A stretch of DNA of 64,000 nucleotides, from assembly GCA_937936675.1 (NCBI GenBank), contig CALDDL010000281.1, forward strand, positions 10,423 to 74,422. Direction: 5' to 3'. Positions 49,454-58,039 of this stretch are shown here, one piece after another. Below the pieces are notes generated by a model, which saw only the letters and a list, made by a program, of their open reading frames with translations, did no database searches and had not been told where the DNA came from. Position numbers and translations under genes: made by a program. Numbering within the stretch: the first letter of the stretch is position 1; each line of letters starts with the position of its first letter. This DNA comes from an uncultured bacterium (GTDB lineage Bacteria > Bacteroidota > Ignavibacteria > Ignavibacteriales > Melioribacteraceae).

Positions 49454-50489
49454 AGTTGAAACGAAAATAGATACTAACCAAATAAAATATACAAGTAAAG
49501 ATTTTGCATCTGATCAAGATGTAAGATGGTGTCCGGGTTGTGGTGATTATTCGGTACTTGCTCAAGTGCAGAGAACATTCCCTGATATCGGAGTCAAAAA
49601 AGAGAATATGGTTTGGATTTCGGGTATAGGATGTTCGAGCCGTTTCCCATATTATATGAATACTTATGGATTTCATACAATTCATGGAAGAGCCACAGCT
49701 ATTGCAACGGGTCTAAAATTATCTCGCCCTGAATTATCAGTGTGGGTAGCTACGGGTGATGGCGATCTTCTTTCTATCGGCGGTAATCATTTCATTCATA
49801 CATGCCGTAAGAATGTTGATCTCAAGATTCTTTTATTCAACAATAAAATTTATGGATTGACAAAAGGGCAATATTCACCGACTTCTGAGAAAGGAAAGGT
49901 TACGAAAACTTCGCCTTATGGAAGCGTTGATTATCCATTTAATCCGCCATTGCTGGCTCTTGGTTCCGAAGCTACATTTATTGCTCGTTCTTTAGATAGA
50001 GACCCTAAACATCTTCAGGAGATGATTAAGCGTGCCGCAGAACATAAAGGAACTGCGTTCTTAGAGATTTATCAGAATTGTAATATTTTTAATGATGGTG
50101 CTTTTGAGCACCTTACCGATAAAGAATCTAAAGCAGATAATGTTGTTGTCATGACTCACGATAAACCATTAGTTTTCGGGAAGAATAATGAAAAGGGAAT
50201 TAAACTTGATGGATTTCGTCCTGTTATAGTTGATCTAAATGATCCTAATAATTCAATTAATGATTTATGGATTCATGATGAATTTGATTCATCTCCTGTA
50301 AGAGCAAGTATCTTGGCACATTTTACAGAAATGCCGGGAATGCCGACTCCTATCGGTATTTTTAGACAGATTACTAAACCTACATATAACGAAGGTTTAA
50401 CAAGTCAAATAGAGCACGTAACAGAGAAAAAAGGTAAGGGTACATTAAAATCACTTCTTTATTCTCCCGGTACTTGGGAAGTTAATTAA
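49443..50489 (+). CDS. korB: 2-oxoacid:ferredoxin oxidoreductase, beta subunit (KorB type)
   Basis: 348 residues from ATG at 49443, fixed by GGAGGT at 49433-49438 within the end of korA. Iron-sulfur and thiamine diphosphate motifs are visible: [24 protein letters not shown] and [15 protein letters not shown]. It forms the catalytic complex with KorA. A terminator follows. Confidence 0.93.
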   Translation: METKVETKIDTNQIKYTSKDFASDQDVRWCPGCGDYSVLAQVQRTFPDIGVKKENMVWISGIGCSSRFPYYMNTYGFHTIHGRATAIATGLKLSRPELSVWVATGDGDLLSIGGNHFIHTCRKNVDLKILLFNNKIYGLTKGQYSPTSEKGKVTKTSPYGSVDYPFNPPLLALGSEATFIARSLDRDPKHLQEMIKRAAEHKGTAFLEIYQNCNIFNDGAFEHLTDKESKADNVVVMTHDKPLVFGKNNEKGIKLDGFRPVIVDLNDPNNSINDLWIHDEFDSSPVRASILAHFTEMPGMPTPIGIFRQITKPTYNEGLTSQIEHVTEKKGKGTLKSLLYSPGTWEVN

Positions 50490-50508
50490 TTTATTATTAG
50501 CTAATTGT

Positions 50509-50538
50509 AATAAAGGCGAAGTCTTCTTCGCCTTTATT
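50509..50538 (+). terminator. Terminator after korAB
   Basis: A perfect 13-bp stem pairs AATAAAGGCGAAG (50509-50521) with CTTCGCCTTTATT (50526-50538) around TCTT, followed by GTTTTC. It lies 19 bp after korB and 27 bp before nrnA. Confidence 0.85.
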
Positions 50539-50565
50539 GTTTTCAGAACAAATTTTAGGCGTTAA

Positions 50566-51549
50566 ATGACTTTTGTTGAACTAAAAAAAACTATTGAAAG
50601 AAATAAAAGATTTATCCTCTCTACTCATGTTAATCCCGATGCGGATGCTATCGGTTCAGAGCTTGCGTTTTATTATCTTCTAAACGAATTGAATAAAGAG
50701 GTTAAAGTTATAAATCATAATGACACTCCTTATAATCTTAAGTTCTTAGATTTTGATTCGGTAATAGAAACATACAATCCTGAAATTCATGATGCTGCAA
50801 TCTCGGAAGCAGATACTTACGTAATACTGGATTTAAGCACTCCAAATAGAATTGTAAGTATGGAAAAAACATTACTCAATTTCGCCAAGACTAAAATCTG
50901 TATTGATCATCATGAAAATCCCGATCCGTTTTTCCTTAATGTTGTAGGCGGTACTTCTTATTCTGCTACCGGTGAGATCATTTATGATTTCATTAAGAAA
51001 TCTAAAATCATAGAACTTAACTACAAAATTGCATATCAACTTTATGCAGCAATAATGACTGATACAGGTTCATTTAGATTTGACAGGACTACACCAAAGA
51101 TTCATATTTTAATTGCAGAACTATTATCGCTCGGAGTTGATCCGACCGAAGTTTATGATAAGATATATGACCAAAGCAATTTGGCAAAAATAAAATTATT
51201 GGGGGAAGCATTAACCACACTCAATCTTACAAAATCCAAAAAAATTGCTTATATGACTATAAGCAATGAATCATTGGAAAGATTAGGCGCGGTAGAAGAC
51301 GATGTGGATGGATTCGTTAATTATTGCCTTTCGATTAAAGGGGTATTAGTCGGGATTTTATTTTTTGAATTAAAAGATGGTTTTAAGATGAGTATTCGTT
51401 CCAAAGGGAAAATACCTGTAAATAAATTAGCTAATGAATTTGATGGTGGAGGGCATAGGAATGCAGCCGGATCGCGTCTATTCAATGTGAAGATGAAAGA
51501 TTACATTAAACCTGTTTTAGAAAGAGCAGAATTTTATTTAAATCAATAA
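50566..51549 (+). CDS. nrnA: DHH/DHHA1 phosphoesterase, NrnA-like oligoribonuclease/pAp phosphatase
   Basis: 327 residues. The DHH domain has metal ligands in STHVNPDADAIGSE and CIDHHENPDPF, plus MTDTGSFRFDRT. The C-terminal DHHA1 domain ends in GGGHRNAAGS. NrnA-type enzymes degrade 2-5 nt RNA and dephosphorylate pAp, replacing Orn in many bacteria. It follows the korAB terminator, so it has its own promoter or read-through. Confidence 0.9.
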   Translation: MTFVELKKTIERNKRFILSTHVNPDADAIGSELAFYYLLNELNKEVKVINHNDTPYNLKFLDFDSVIETYNPEIHDAAISEADTYVILDLSTPNRIVSMEKTLLNFAKTKICIDHHENPDPFFLNVVGGTSYSATGEIIYDFIKKSKIIELNYKIAYQLYAAIMTDTGSFRFDRTTPKIHILIAELLSLGVDPTEVYDKIYDQSNLAKIKLLGEALTTLNLTKSKKIAYMTISNESLERLGAVEDDVDGFVNYCLSIKGVLVGILFFELKDGFKMSIRSKGKIPVNKLANEFDGGGHRNAAGSRLFNVKMKDYIKPVLERAEFYLNQ

Positions 51550-51563
51550 GGAATTTTATCAGA

Positions 51564-53039
51564 ATGAATTTGACACTATCACCACTAATTAAAATAAATA
51601 AGTATCAAAAGAAATCGGGCTTAGTAAAGTTTTTTGAAAATAATGATTCATTAAGAAATGAAGTCGAAAAATATTCAGAAGAAAATTCGTTTAGAATAAG
51701 CACTTTATTGTTCGAGAGTTTTTTGAAGGATGAAGAAGAAATAAGATTTTATAATTGCGAAGGTGAACCTTCACTAATTATTTATAAAAAGATTGCTAAA
51801 GAATTAAGCTCGGATTTTTTCCGAGATTATTGCTCCACATTAATTCAATCACTTCAAAAAGCTCCTATCGATAATCTTTATGTAGAGATTCCCGAATTCA
51901 AGTATGAATCATTCTTCGATGAAGAATATTATTATTCAACTTTTGCCGAAGGATTTCTTCTTGGTAATTATAAATTTGATAAGTATAAGACAGAAAAGAA
52001 GGCAATTAAAAAATTCTCTATTAATCTTGTAGCCGGTAATAAAAACAAGATTACGAATGCGGTTAAGAACGCATCCATGCTCATTAATTCGGTAATATTC
52101 AGCAGAGACTTAATCAATGAGCCTGCAATTACACTTACTCCTGCTGAATTTGCTAAACGGATAAAAAGCGAACTCTCAAGCAAGACCACGAAAGTAACGG
52201 TATTCAACAAACAAGAATTAGTTAAGAGAAAGATGAATGCTATTCTTGCAGTCGGAGGCGGAAGCGATAAAGAACCGAAACTGATTCAGATGCATTATAA
52301 ACCGGTAAGGAAGGCAAAAAAGAAAATCGGTTTAGTGGGCAAGGGCGTTACTTATGATTCGGGCGGACTATCGATTAAACCAACTGCCGGAATGCTTGAA
52401 ATGAAAGCTGATATGGCAGGCGGTGCTTTAGTAGCAGGCGTAATTAAAGCTGCTGATTTGTTAAAACTCCCAATTGAAATAATCGGTGTAATACCTGCGG
52501 TAGAGAATATGATTAACGGATTATCTTATAAACCGGGAGATATTGTTACAACTGCATCCGGTAAATCGATCGAAGTGAAAGATACAGACGCCGAGGGAAG
52601 AATTATTCTCGCCGATGCACTTGAATATATTTCTAAATTCAAACCCGATGAAATAATAGATTTTGCAACATTGACCGGTGCCTGCGCTGTTGCTCTTGGA
52701 TTGTACGCATCCGGAATCTTCACTAAGAATGATAAAATTTCAGAAGATATAATTGCGAGCGGTCAAAAGACTTTTGAAAGAGTTTGGCGTCTGCCGATGT
52801 GGGACGATTATAAAAAATTATTAAAGAGTGATATAGCAGATATCAGTAATCTCGGACCGCGTTGGGGCGGGGCGATTACTGCCGCAAAATTTTTAGAGTT
52901 CTTTGTAGATAAAAATATTCCTTGGGCGCATATCGATATTGCAGGACCTGCAATTAAAAATGATCTGAATAGCTACACAAAGACATTCGATCCTGGTTAT
53001 GGAGTAAGATTAATTATCGATTATTTAGGAAAGGATTAA
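51564..53039 (+). CDS. pepA: Leucyl aminopeptidase, M17 family
   Basis: 491 residues. It has a variable N-terminal domain and a conserved catalytic domain with the two-zinc ligands: LVGKGVTYDSGGLSIKP, MKADMAGGA and KDTDAEGRIILADAL. It removes N-terminal residues from peptides in the cytoplasm, probably as a hexamer. It starts 14 bp after nrnA. Its TAA lies in TTAA at 53036-53039, which also encodes the stop of the convergent lolD. Confidence 0.94.
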   Translation: MNLTLSPLIKINKYQKKSGLVKFFENNDSLRNEVEKYSEENSFRISTLLFESFLKDEEEIRFYNCEGEPSLIIYKKIAKELSSDFFRDYCSTLIQSLQKAPIDNLYVEIPEFKYESFFDEEYYYSTFAEGFLLGNYKFDKYKTEKKAIKKFSINLVAGNKNKITNAVKNASMLINSVIFSRDLINEPAITLTPAEFAKRIKSELSSKTTKVTVFNKQELVKRKMNAILAVGGGSDKEPKLIQMHYKPVRKAKKKIGLVGKGVTYDSGGLSIKPTAGMLEMKADMAGGALVAGVIKAADLLKLPIEIIGVIPAVENMINGLSYKPGDIVTTASGKSIEVKDTDAEGRIILADALEYISKFKPDEIIDFATLTGACAVALGLYASGIFTKNDKISEDIIASGQKTFERVWRLPMWDDYKKLLKSDIADISNLGPRWGGAITAAKFLEFFVDKNIPWAHIDIAGPAIKNDLNSYTKTFDPGYGVRLIIDYLGKD

Positions 53040-53716
53040 TTTCTTTTATCGATAATTATTCCATCTTTCATTTCATAAATAAAATCGCCAAGTTTTATTA
53101 AATCGGCATTATGAGAAACGATAAGGAAAGTGAGACCGAATTTTTCTTTAAGTGAAATGAAGAGAGAATGAATCTGATCGCCATTAAGAGAATCTAAGTT
53201 ACCGGTCGGTTCATCGGCAAAGATTATTTTTGGATGATTAATAAGGGCACGAGCAATGGCTACACGCTGCTGCTCGCCGCCCGATAGTTCTGCCGGTTTA
53301 TGATTACCTCTCTCCTCAAGCCCTACTATAGAAAGAAATTCTTCCGCTTCTTTTAATGCCTTTTGCTTCGATTCTCCTTTAATCATCAAGGGCATTGCAA
53401 TATTTTCAGTGGCGGTAAATTCAGGCAGGAGATGATGGAACTGAAAAATAAATCCGATATTTTCATTTCTGAATTTTGATAGTCTTTCATCCGAATAAGA
53501 AAAAATATTTGCATCATCAAAAAACACTTCACCCGAATCGGGATAATCGAGACCGCTAAGAATATGAAGAAGAGTGCTTTTACCTGCTCCCGATACTCCT
53601 ACAATTACAGTAATTTTATTTTCAGGGATTTCGAGTGAAACACCTTTTAGAATTTCTAATTTTTTCTTATCTGATTTAGTATAAGATTTTCTTATTTCAT
53701 TTGCTTTTATAATCAT
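53036..53716 (-). CDS. lolD: Lipoprotein-releasing ABC transporter ATPase LolD
   Basis: 226 residues. ABC motifs are all present: Walker A GVSGAGKST, signature LSGGEQQRVAIARAL, Walker B IIFADEPTGNLDS and the H-loop SHNAD. It is encoded directly after two FtsX-type permease genes, the LolCDE arrangement that moves lipoproteins from the inner membrane to the LolA carrier. MacB-type export is the alternative, but the separate permeases favour Lol. Confidence 0.9.
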   Translation of the reverse strand: MIIKANEIRKSYTKSDKKKLEILKGVSLEIPENKITVIVGVSGAGKSTLLHILSGLDYPDSGEVFFDDANIFSYSDERLSKFRNENIGFIFQFHHLLPEFTATENIAMPLMIKGESKQKALKEAEEFLSIVGLEERGNHKPAELSGGEQQRVAIARALINHPKIIFADEPTGNLDSLNGDQIHSLFISLKEKFGLTFLIVSHNADLIKLGDFIYEMKDGIIIDKRN

Positions 53717-53718
53717 AT

Positions 53719-54945
53719 TTATTCGTATTTAATAGATTCAATAATATTTGTTTTTGCTGCCCTTTTAGATGGATAAAGAGCGGCGAGATAACTCAATGTA
53801 AATGTAGCCAAACCCACCATTATTATATCAGAAATTTTTATTTCAACGGGCATCGCATCGATAATATATTTGGATGGATCAAGCGGATAGAAATTATATT
53901 CCATTTGAAGCCAACAGATTAAGAGACCGATAGAGATACCAATTATCGAGCCGAGGAATCCGGTAAGCATCCCTTCGAACATAAATATTTTTTTGATTGT
54001 TTTTTGATTTACTCCCATCGAACGGAGAACTCCGATATCTTTTTTCTTTTCAATAACTGTCATATTAAGCGATCCGAGAATATTGAAAGTAGCAACGGCT
54101 ATAATAAGGGAGAGCAGTAGATAAGCTCCCCATCGTTCAATCTGCATTACCGTATATAAATCTTTATGCAAGTCATACCATGAATAAACTTTGAGACTTT
54201 TACCTTCTAATTTCGTGGTTAGTTCTTCTTTTATTTTATCCGATTGATCGATATGATTAAGCCGTATATCGAATCCTGAAATTTTATTTCTTAAGCCAAA
54301 AAGATTTTGCGCTGGAGGGAGAGAAGTAAAAATATAGGAAACATCATAATCACGATTATTAGATTCAAAAATTCCTGAAACAATGAATCGCCTTGTAGTC
54401 GGGATTGAGAATGATGTAACTAATCGCTCGATATTATTAGCGGAAGTTATATTTATAGTATCACCTACACGTGCGGAAAGGCGGAGAGCAATTGGCAATC
54501 CGAGAACAATTTTATTCGATTCACCATCGAATAGATCAAACTTGCCGGAAATAATTTTATCATGCAGTCCCCATTCCGCATCTTGCATCGATTCAGAAAT
54601 ACCTTTAAGAGTAACAATCTCATAACTTTTTGATTTTAGTGCGATTACTTTTCCTTCTACATAGGGATAGAAAGATTTTATTTCTTTTGATTCGCTGAGT
54701 AACTGTTGAGTATATTTTGTTTGGTCGTAACCGCTTTCATCAGTTACAAATACTTTTACGTGCGGATCGAAACTTATTAATATCTCCCTTACTAACGATC
54801 CGAATCCGTTAAAAACAGAAAGCACAATAATCAATGCGGCAGTACCGATTGTAATACCGAAAGTAGAAAGAAAAGAAATAATTGTAATGAAATTAATTCT
54901 TCTTTTTGATTTAATATATCGGGATGCTATAAATAGTTCAAACAT
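53719..54945 (-). CDS. LolC/LolE-family permease, downstream copy
   Basis: 408 residues from ATG at 54945 (MFELFIASRYIKSKRR, the usual family start); an ATG at 54966 would add seven residues and overlap the upstream gene. It has one N-terminal membrane segment (ISFLSTFGITIGTAALIIVLS), a large periplasmic domain, and three C-terminal segments in the FtsX fold (VIEKKKDIGVLRSMG). It pairs with the upstream permease and LolD. LolC versus LolE cannot be told by eye. Confidence 0.85.
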   Translation of the reverse strand: MFELFIASRYIKSKRRINFITIISFLSTFGITIGTAALIIVLSVFNGFGSLVREILISFDPHVKVFVTDESGYDQTKYTQQLLSESKEIKSFYPYVEGKVIALKSKSYEIVTLKGISESMQDAEWGLHDKIISGKFDLFDGESNKIVLGLPIALRLSARVGDTINITSANNIERLVTSFSIPTTRRFIVSGIFESNNRDYDVSYIFTSLPPAQNLFGLRNKISGFDIRLNHIDQSDKIKEELTTKLEGKSLKVYSWYDLHKDLYTVMQIERWGAYLLLSLIIAVATFNILGSLNMTVIEKKKDIGVLRSMGVNQKTIKKIFMFEGMLTGFLGSIIGISIGLLICWLQMEYNFYPLDPSKYIIDAMPVEIKISDIIMVGLATFTLSYLAALYPSKRAAKTNIIESIKYE

Positions 54946-54946
54946 A

Positions 54947-56164
54947 TTATTGGAATTTAATCGCATTTACTGTTTTAATATTTGCTGCAATATAACTCGG
55001 AATTAAAGACGAAAAAAATGAAAGTACAAGCGTAACTGATGAAACAACTATATAATGTATCGGTTCTATCACGAGAGGAACAGAAGTAACAAAATAAACC
55101 GTTCCGGGGAGTGAGATTATATTAAATTTTATCTGGAGTATGCTGAGCAAAAATGCCAATAGATTTCCGAAGATAATCCCGACTATTGATACGATTGTTC
55201 CTTGAGTTAAAAATATTTTAAGTATGGTCGATCTAGTAGCGCCTAAGGAACGCAATATTCCGATTGCTCCCGTTTTCTCCAATACTATTATTAATATAGT
55301 TCCGATAATATTAAATACCGCCACAAGAATAATAAGCCCAAGAACAATAGGGATTGGTTCTTTTTGTAAATCGATCCAAGTAAAAATATTTTGATGAATT
55401 CTATAAATTGATCTAACATAATAGGGATATCGGAAATAATCTTGAAGTTTGATCTCCATCGATTCAATTTGACTAATATCTTTCAGTTTAATATTATAGC
55501 CGGAGATTTTATTATTCATTCCAAAAAATGATTGAGTAAAATTAAGGTCTGTATATGCGAAAAGATCGTCATATTCCGACATACCACTTTCATAGATTCC
55601 AGTTACTTTGAATTTACTGATCGCGGGTGGGTTTTCGGGGGATGGTATATTATCATTTTTGATTGAAAAAATAGTAATATCATCTCCAATCTTGATAAAT
55701 AATTTTTCGGCAAGCCGCTTGCCTATAATTACTCCATGCAAGTCTCCCGAAATTGCGGTGGAAAATTTTCCTTCAACAATATAACGGCGGAGATTTGAAT
55801 TATCATTAAGAGTATCGATTCCAATTAATGAAATTCCTTCCGAGAGCCGTTTATATTTGATGATTGCTAATTTGGAAGTAAAAGGGGAGACTGATTCAAT
55901 TTGGTCAAAATCTTTTTTCATTTCAGGAATTATTTCTTTATAACCGGGAAGATTCCTATTGCTAAAACCTGTAACTTTTAGATGAGCATTTAAGTTTACG
56001 ATCTTTTCGGATATAGAGGTTTCAAACCCTTGCAAAACCGAAAGTGCGAGGATAACCACGGCAACGCCAATGGTAATGCCAATAATAGTAATCACGGAAA
56101 AGAGCGAAAAAAATCGTGAATCCTTATTGGACTTAATATATTTTTTAGCTATATAGAAAAACAT
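54947..56164 (-). CDS. LolC/LolE-family permease, upstream copy
   Basis: 405 residues from ATG at 56164, where the family-like MFFYIAKKYIKSNKDSRF begins; a TTG at 56200 would add twelve hydrophobic residues. The layout is again one N-terminal membrane segment, a periplasmic domain and three C-terminal segments (VLEKTGAIGILRSLGATRSTI). It is first in the three-gene - strand operon and lies one base from the next permease start. Confidence 0.85.
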   Translation of the reverse strand: MFFYIAKKYIKSNKDSRFFSLFSVITIIGITIGVAVVILALSVLQGFETSISEKIVNLNAHLKVTGFSNRNLPGYKEIIPEMKKDFDQIESVSPFTSKLAIIKYKRLSEGISLIGIDTLNDNSNLRRYIVEGKFSTAISGDLHGVIIGKRLAEKLFIKIGDDITIFSIKNDNIPSPENPPAISKFKVTGIYESGMSEYDDLFAYTDLNFTQSFFGMNNKISGYNIKLKDISQIESMEIKLQDYFRYPYYVRSIYRIHQNIFTWIDLQKEPIPIVLGLIILVAVFNIIGTILIIVLEKTGAIGILRSLGATRSTILKIFLTQGTIVSIVGIIFGNLLAFLLSILQIKFNIISLPGTVYFVTSVPLVIEPIHYIVVSSVTLVLSFFSSLIPSYIAANIKTVNAIKFQ

Positions 56165-56288
56165 AAAAATGTAAAATAAAGATATAAAAAATCTCGGCAA
56201 AAATTGACATTATAAATTCAAAATCATATTTTAGTAAGCCATTTTAGAATATTTATAGTTAACCGGGTATTTTGAAATAATGATTTTA

Positions 56289-56363
56289 CGGGGTGTAGCG
56301 TAGCCCGGTTAGCGCGCCTGCTTTGGGAGCAGGAGGTCGCAGGTTCGAATCCTGCCACCCCGA
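56289..56363 (+). tRNA. tRNA-Pro(TGG)
   Basis: Acceptor CGGGGTG pairs with CACCCCG, the anticodon stem CCTGC/GCAGG encloses TTTGGGA with anticodon TGG, and the T loop is TTCGAAT. Discriminator A is followed by CAA, so CCA is not encoded. It is first in a four-tRNA array. Confidence 0.94.
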
Positions 56364-56389
56364 CAAAAATATTGAAATATTGATTGATT

Positions 56390-56462
56390 GCGCCAATAGC
56401 TCAATGGATAGAGCAACAGCCTTCTAAGCTGTAGGTTAGTGGTTCGAGTCCACTTTGGCGTA
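56390..56462 (+). tRNA. tRNA-Arg(TCT)
   Basis: Acceptor GCGCCAA pairs with TTGGCGT (first pair G-T), the anticodon stem ACAGC/GCTGT encloses CTTCTAA with anticodon TCT, and the T stem AGTGG/CCACT encloses TTCGAGT. CCA is not encoded. It lies 26 bases after tRNA-Pro. Confidence 0.93.
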
Positions 56463-56504
56463 CTATGAGAGTGCCGGAGTATTTACAGCTCATTGATGTT
56501 TTAC

Positions 56505-56579
56505 GGTGGGAGTAGCTCAGTTGGTTAGAGCGTCTGGTTGTGGCCCAGAAGGCCGTGGGTTCAAGCCCCATCTCTCACC
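56505..56579 (+). tRNA. tRNA-His(GTG)
   Basis: Acceptor GTGGGAG pairs with CTCTCAC, with an additional 5' G at 56505 facing discriminator C79 as expected for tRNA-His. The anticodon stem TCTGG/CCAGA encloses TTGTGGC with anticodon GTG. CCA is not fully encoded. Confidence 0.94.
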
Positions 56580-56605
56580 CAAAGTTGGTGTATATTGGTT
56601 TTACT

Positions 56606-56677
56606 GGCCCTATCGTCTAATGGTTAGGACATCGCCCTTTCACGGCGGTAATATGGGTTCGAATCCCGTTAGGGTCA
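56606..56677 (+). tRNA. tRNA-Glu(TTC)
   Basis: Acceptor GGCCCTA pairs with TAGGGTC, the anticodon stem TCGCC/GGCGG encloses CTTTCAC with anticodon TTC, and the T loop is TTCGAAT. Discriminator A is followed by CT, so CCA is not encoded. It is last in the array, just before a terminator. Confidence 0.94.
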
Positions 56678-56686
56678 CTTAAAATG

Positions 56687-56721
56687 AAAGCCCGCAGAAC
56701 ATAAGTTCGGCGGGCTTTTTG
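56687..56721 (+). terminator. Terminator ending the tRNA array
   Basis: AAAGCCCGC (56687-56695) pairs with GCGGGCTTT (56710-56718), with an inner GAAC/GTTC stem capped by ATAA, followed by TT. The reverse strand also ends in a T-rich stretch, so it may serve the convergent radical SAM gene that ends at 56745. Confidence 0.85.
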
Positions 56722-56744
56722 ATTTTAAAAATAATGTTTCAATT

Positions 56745-57764
56745 CTAATTTATAAGCTCGGAATCTTCAAAAGCATAGTATTTTTTGCCATTACGGTTCA
56801 GTTCTTTGATCCGCTCTTTTTCCAATAACCTATTTAGTTTTTTCAATTCGTGATTAGTTCTGATATAATTTTTAATCGCCGAGAATCGTATTGGATGAAA
56901 AGAGAGGAGTCCTAAAAATTCACTTTCAAAATCATCGGAGGCAAAAAATTCTTCATTTTCAGGGCAGCATAAAAATTCTGGATTCTTAACTTTTTCTTTT
57001 ATTAGCGATTGAAGAAGCTCTAAATTTTCTTCGTCAGGACTTTCGGCATAAATCTCGGAAGTGGGATATATCGGAGTCATAAAATGTGATTTCTCACATT
57101 TGAGTGAATTAAGAAAATTAGCAAGTCCTTCGATTTCTTTAGGATTATCATTAATATCTTTAATTAGCATAGTTTCGGTAGTAAGCCGTCCGTGAAATTT
57201 ATCTGAGAATTGTTTTATCCCGTTGAGAACATGATCATAATGCAATCTTTTATGAGGACGATTAAGCGTATGCCAAGTATCTTCATTGACTGTATCGATT
57301 CTTACAGACACATAATCAGCGAACATTAAATTTTCTTGAATGTTATCGTTCCATAAAAGTGAGGAATTAGTAAATACGGCTATCTTATAACCAAATTCAC
57401 GGAGAAGCAAAATTTCTTTATGAAGTGATTTATCGAGAGTGGCTTCGCTCCTTCCGGCAAAAACGATATATTCAATTTTTTTGCCGCATTTTTTTAATTC
57501 TTCTAATTTCAATCGAACCGCTAAATGGAGTTCATAAGGATTGAGGCAATTAATCGAACAGACCGAGCAGCATTTTGTTGCTCCGGTAGGGCAGTAAACA
57601 CAATTGTAGGAGCAGATATTGGATTTTATATTATTAATACCAATTACGTTTCCCAATCTGCGAGATTGGACAGGACCAAAGACTACTTTGCATTTCAAAC
57701 TGTTATTAGGAAAGATACTTCTTTCTAATTTATTGCATACCGAATCCACCATCTCTCTAAACAT
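56745..57764 (-). CDS. Radical SAM protein, COG0731-like, with extra cysteine cluster
   Basis: 339 residues. FGPVQSRRLGNVIGIN followed by the SAM iron-sulfur motif CSYNCVYC (C51, C55, C58) matches the COG0731 group of radical SAM proteins, relatives of TYW1. Only seven residues on lie C65, C66, C69 and C73 (CCSVCSINC), which could hold a second cluster or metal. The barrel continues with IVFAGRSEATL and VFTNSSLL. The last 70 residues look like a winged-helix domain. It is a lone gene; its substrate is unknown. Confidence 0.8.
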   Translation of the reverse strand: MFREMVDSVCNKLERSIFPNNSLKCKVVFGPVQSRRLGNVIGINNIKSNICSYNCVYCPTGATKCCSVCSINCLNPYELHLAVRLKLEELKKCGKKIEYIVFAGRSEATLDKSLHKEILLLREFGYKIAVFTNSSLLWNDNIQENLMFADYVSVRIDTVNEDTWHTLNRPHKRLHYDHVLNGIKQFSDKFHGRLTTETMLIKDINDNPKEIEGLANFLNSLKCEKSHFMTPIYPTSEIYAESPDEENLELLQSLIKEKVKNPEFLCCPENEEFFASDDFESEFLGLLSFHPIRFSAIKNYIRTNHELKKLNRLLEKERIKELNRNGKKYYAFEDSELIN

Positions 57765-57886
57765 TTCTCACGCTCCATCTAGTTCGTAATCGAACTATTT
57801 TTTAGTTTACTATTATCTATTATTAATGAAAAAAGCATTCCACAATAAAAAGTGGGAATTGAGGGTATATTGTGATAAACATTAAA

Positions 57887-57950
57887 GCAATGCTTGCACT
57901 TACGCAATAACCTTTGCATAAAAATTGCGCTTATGCAATGTTTTCTTGCA
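57887..57950. promoter_or_regulatory. Cluster of TTGC/GCAA palindromic half-sites
   Basis: In the 275-bp divergent gap between the radical SAM gene and the acyltransferase gene, TTGC occurs at 57894, 57914, 57925 and 57946 and its complement GCAA at 57887, 57904 and 57935. TTGCATAA (57914-57921) and TTATGCAA (57931-57938) form a perfect 8-bp inverted repeat with a 9-bp spacer. This looks like an operator for a dimeric regulator. The rest of the gap shows no gene. Confidence 0.5.
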
Positions 57951-58025
57951 CGATAGTAACTTATTGTGAAATTGGACTTATCATTATAGCTATCTAAAGC
58001 CATTTTACATTATCCGCTTTTTTTG

Positions 58026-58033
58026 TATTTTTG
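58026..58033 (+). promoter_or_regulatory. Candidate -7 promoter element before the acyltransferase gene
   Basis: TATTTTTG at 58026-58033 fits the Bacteroidota -7 consensus TAnnTTTG exactly. A start of transcription about six or seven bases downstream would fall on the ATG at 58040, giving a leaderless or nearly leaderless mRNA. The -33 region is poor. Confidence 0.35.
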
Positions 58034-58039
58034 CTTCCT

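Noticed and set aside
57779..58003. 74-codon - strand frame in the divergent gap
   Set aside because: It spans the palindromic half-sites, has no ribosome binding site and no family likeness.
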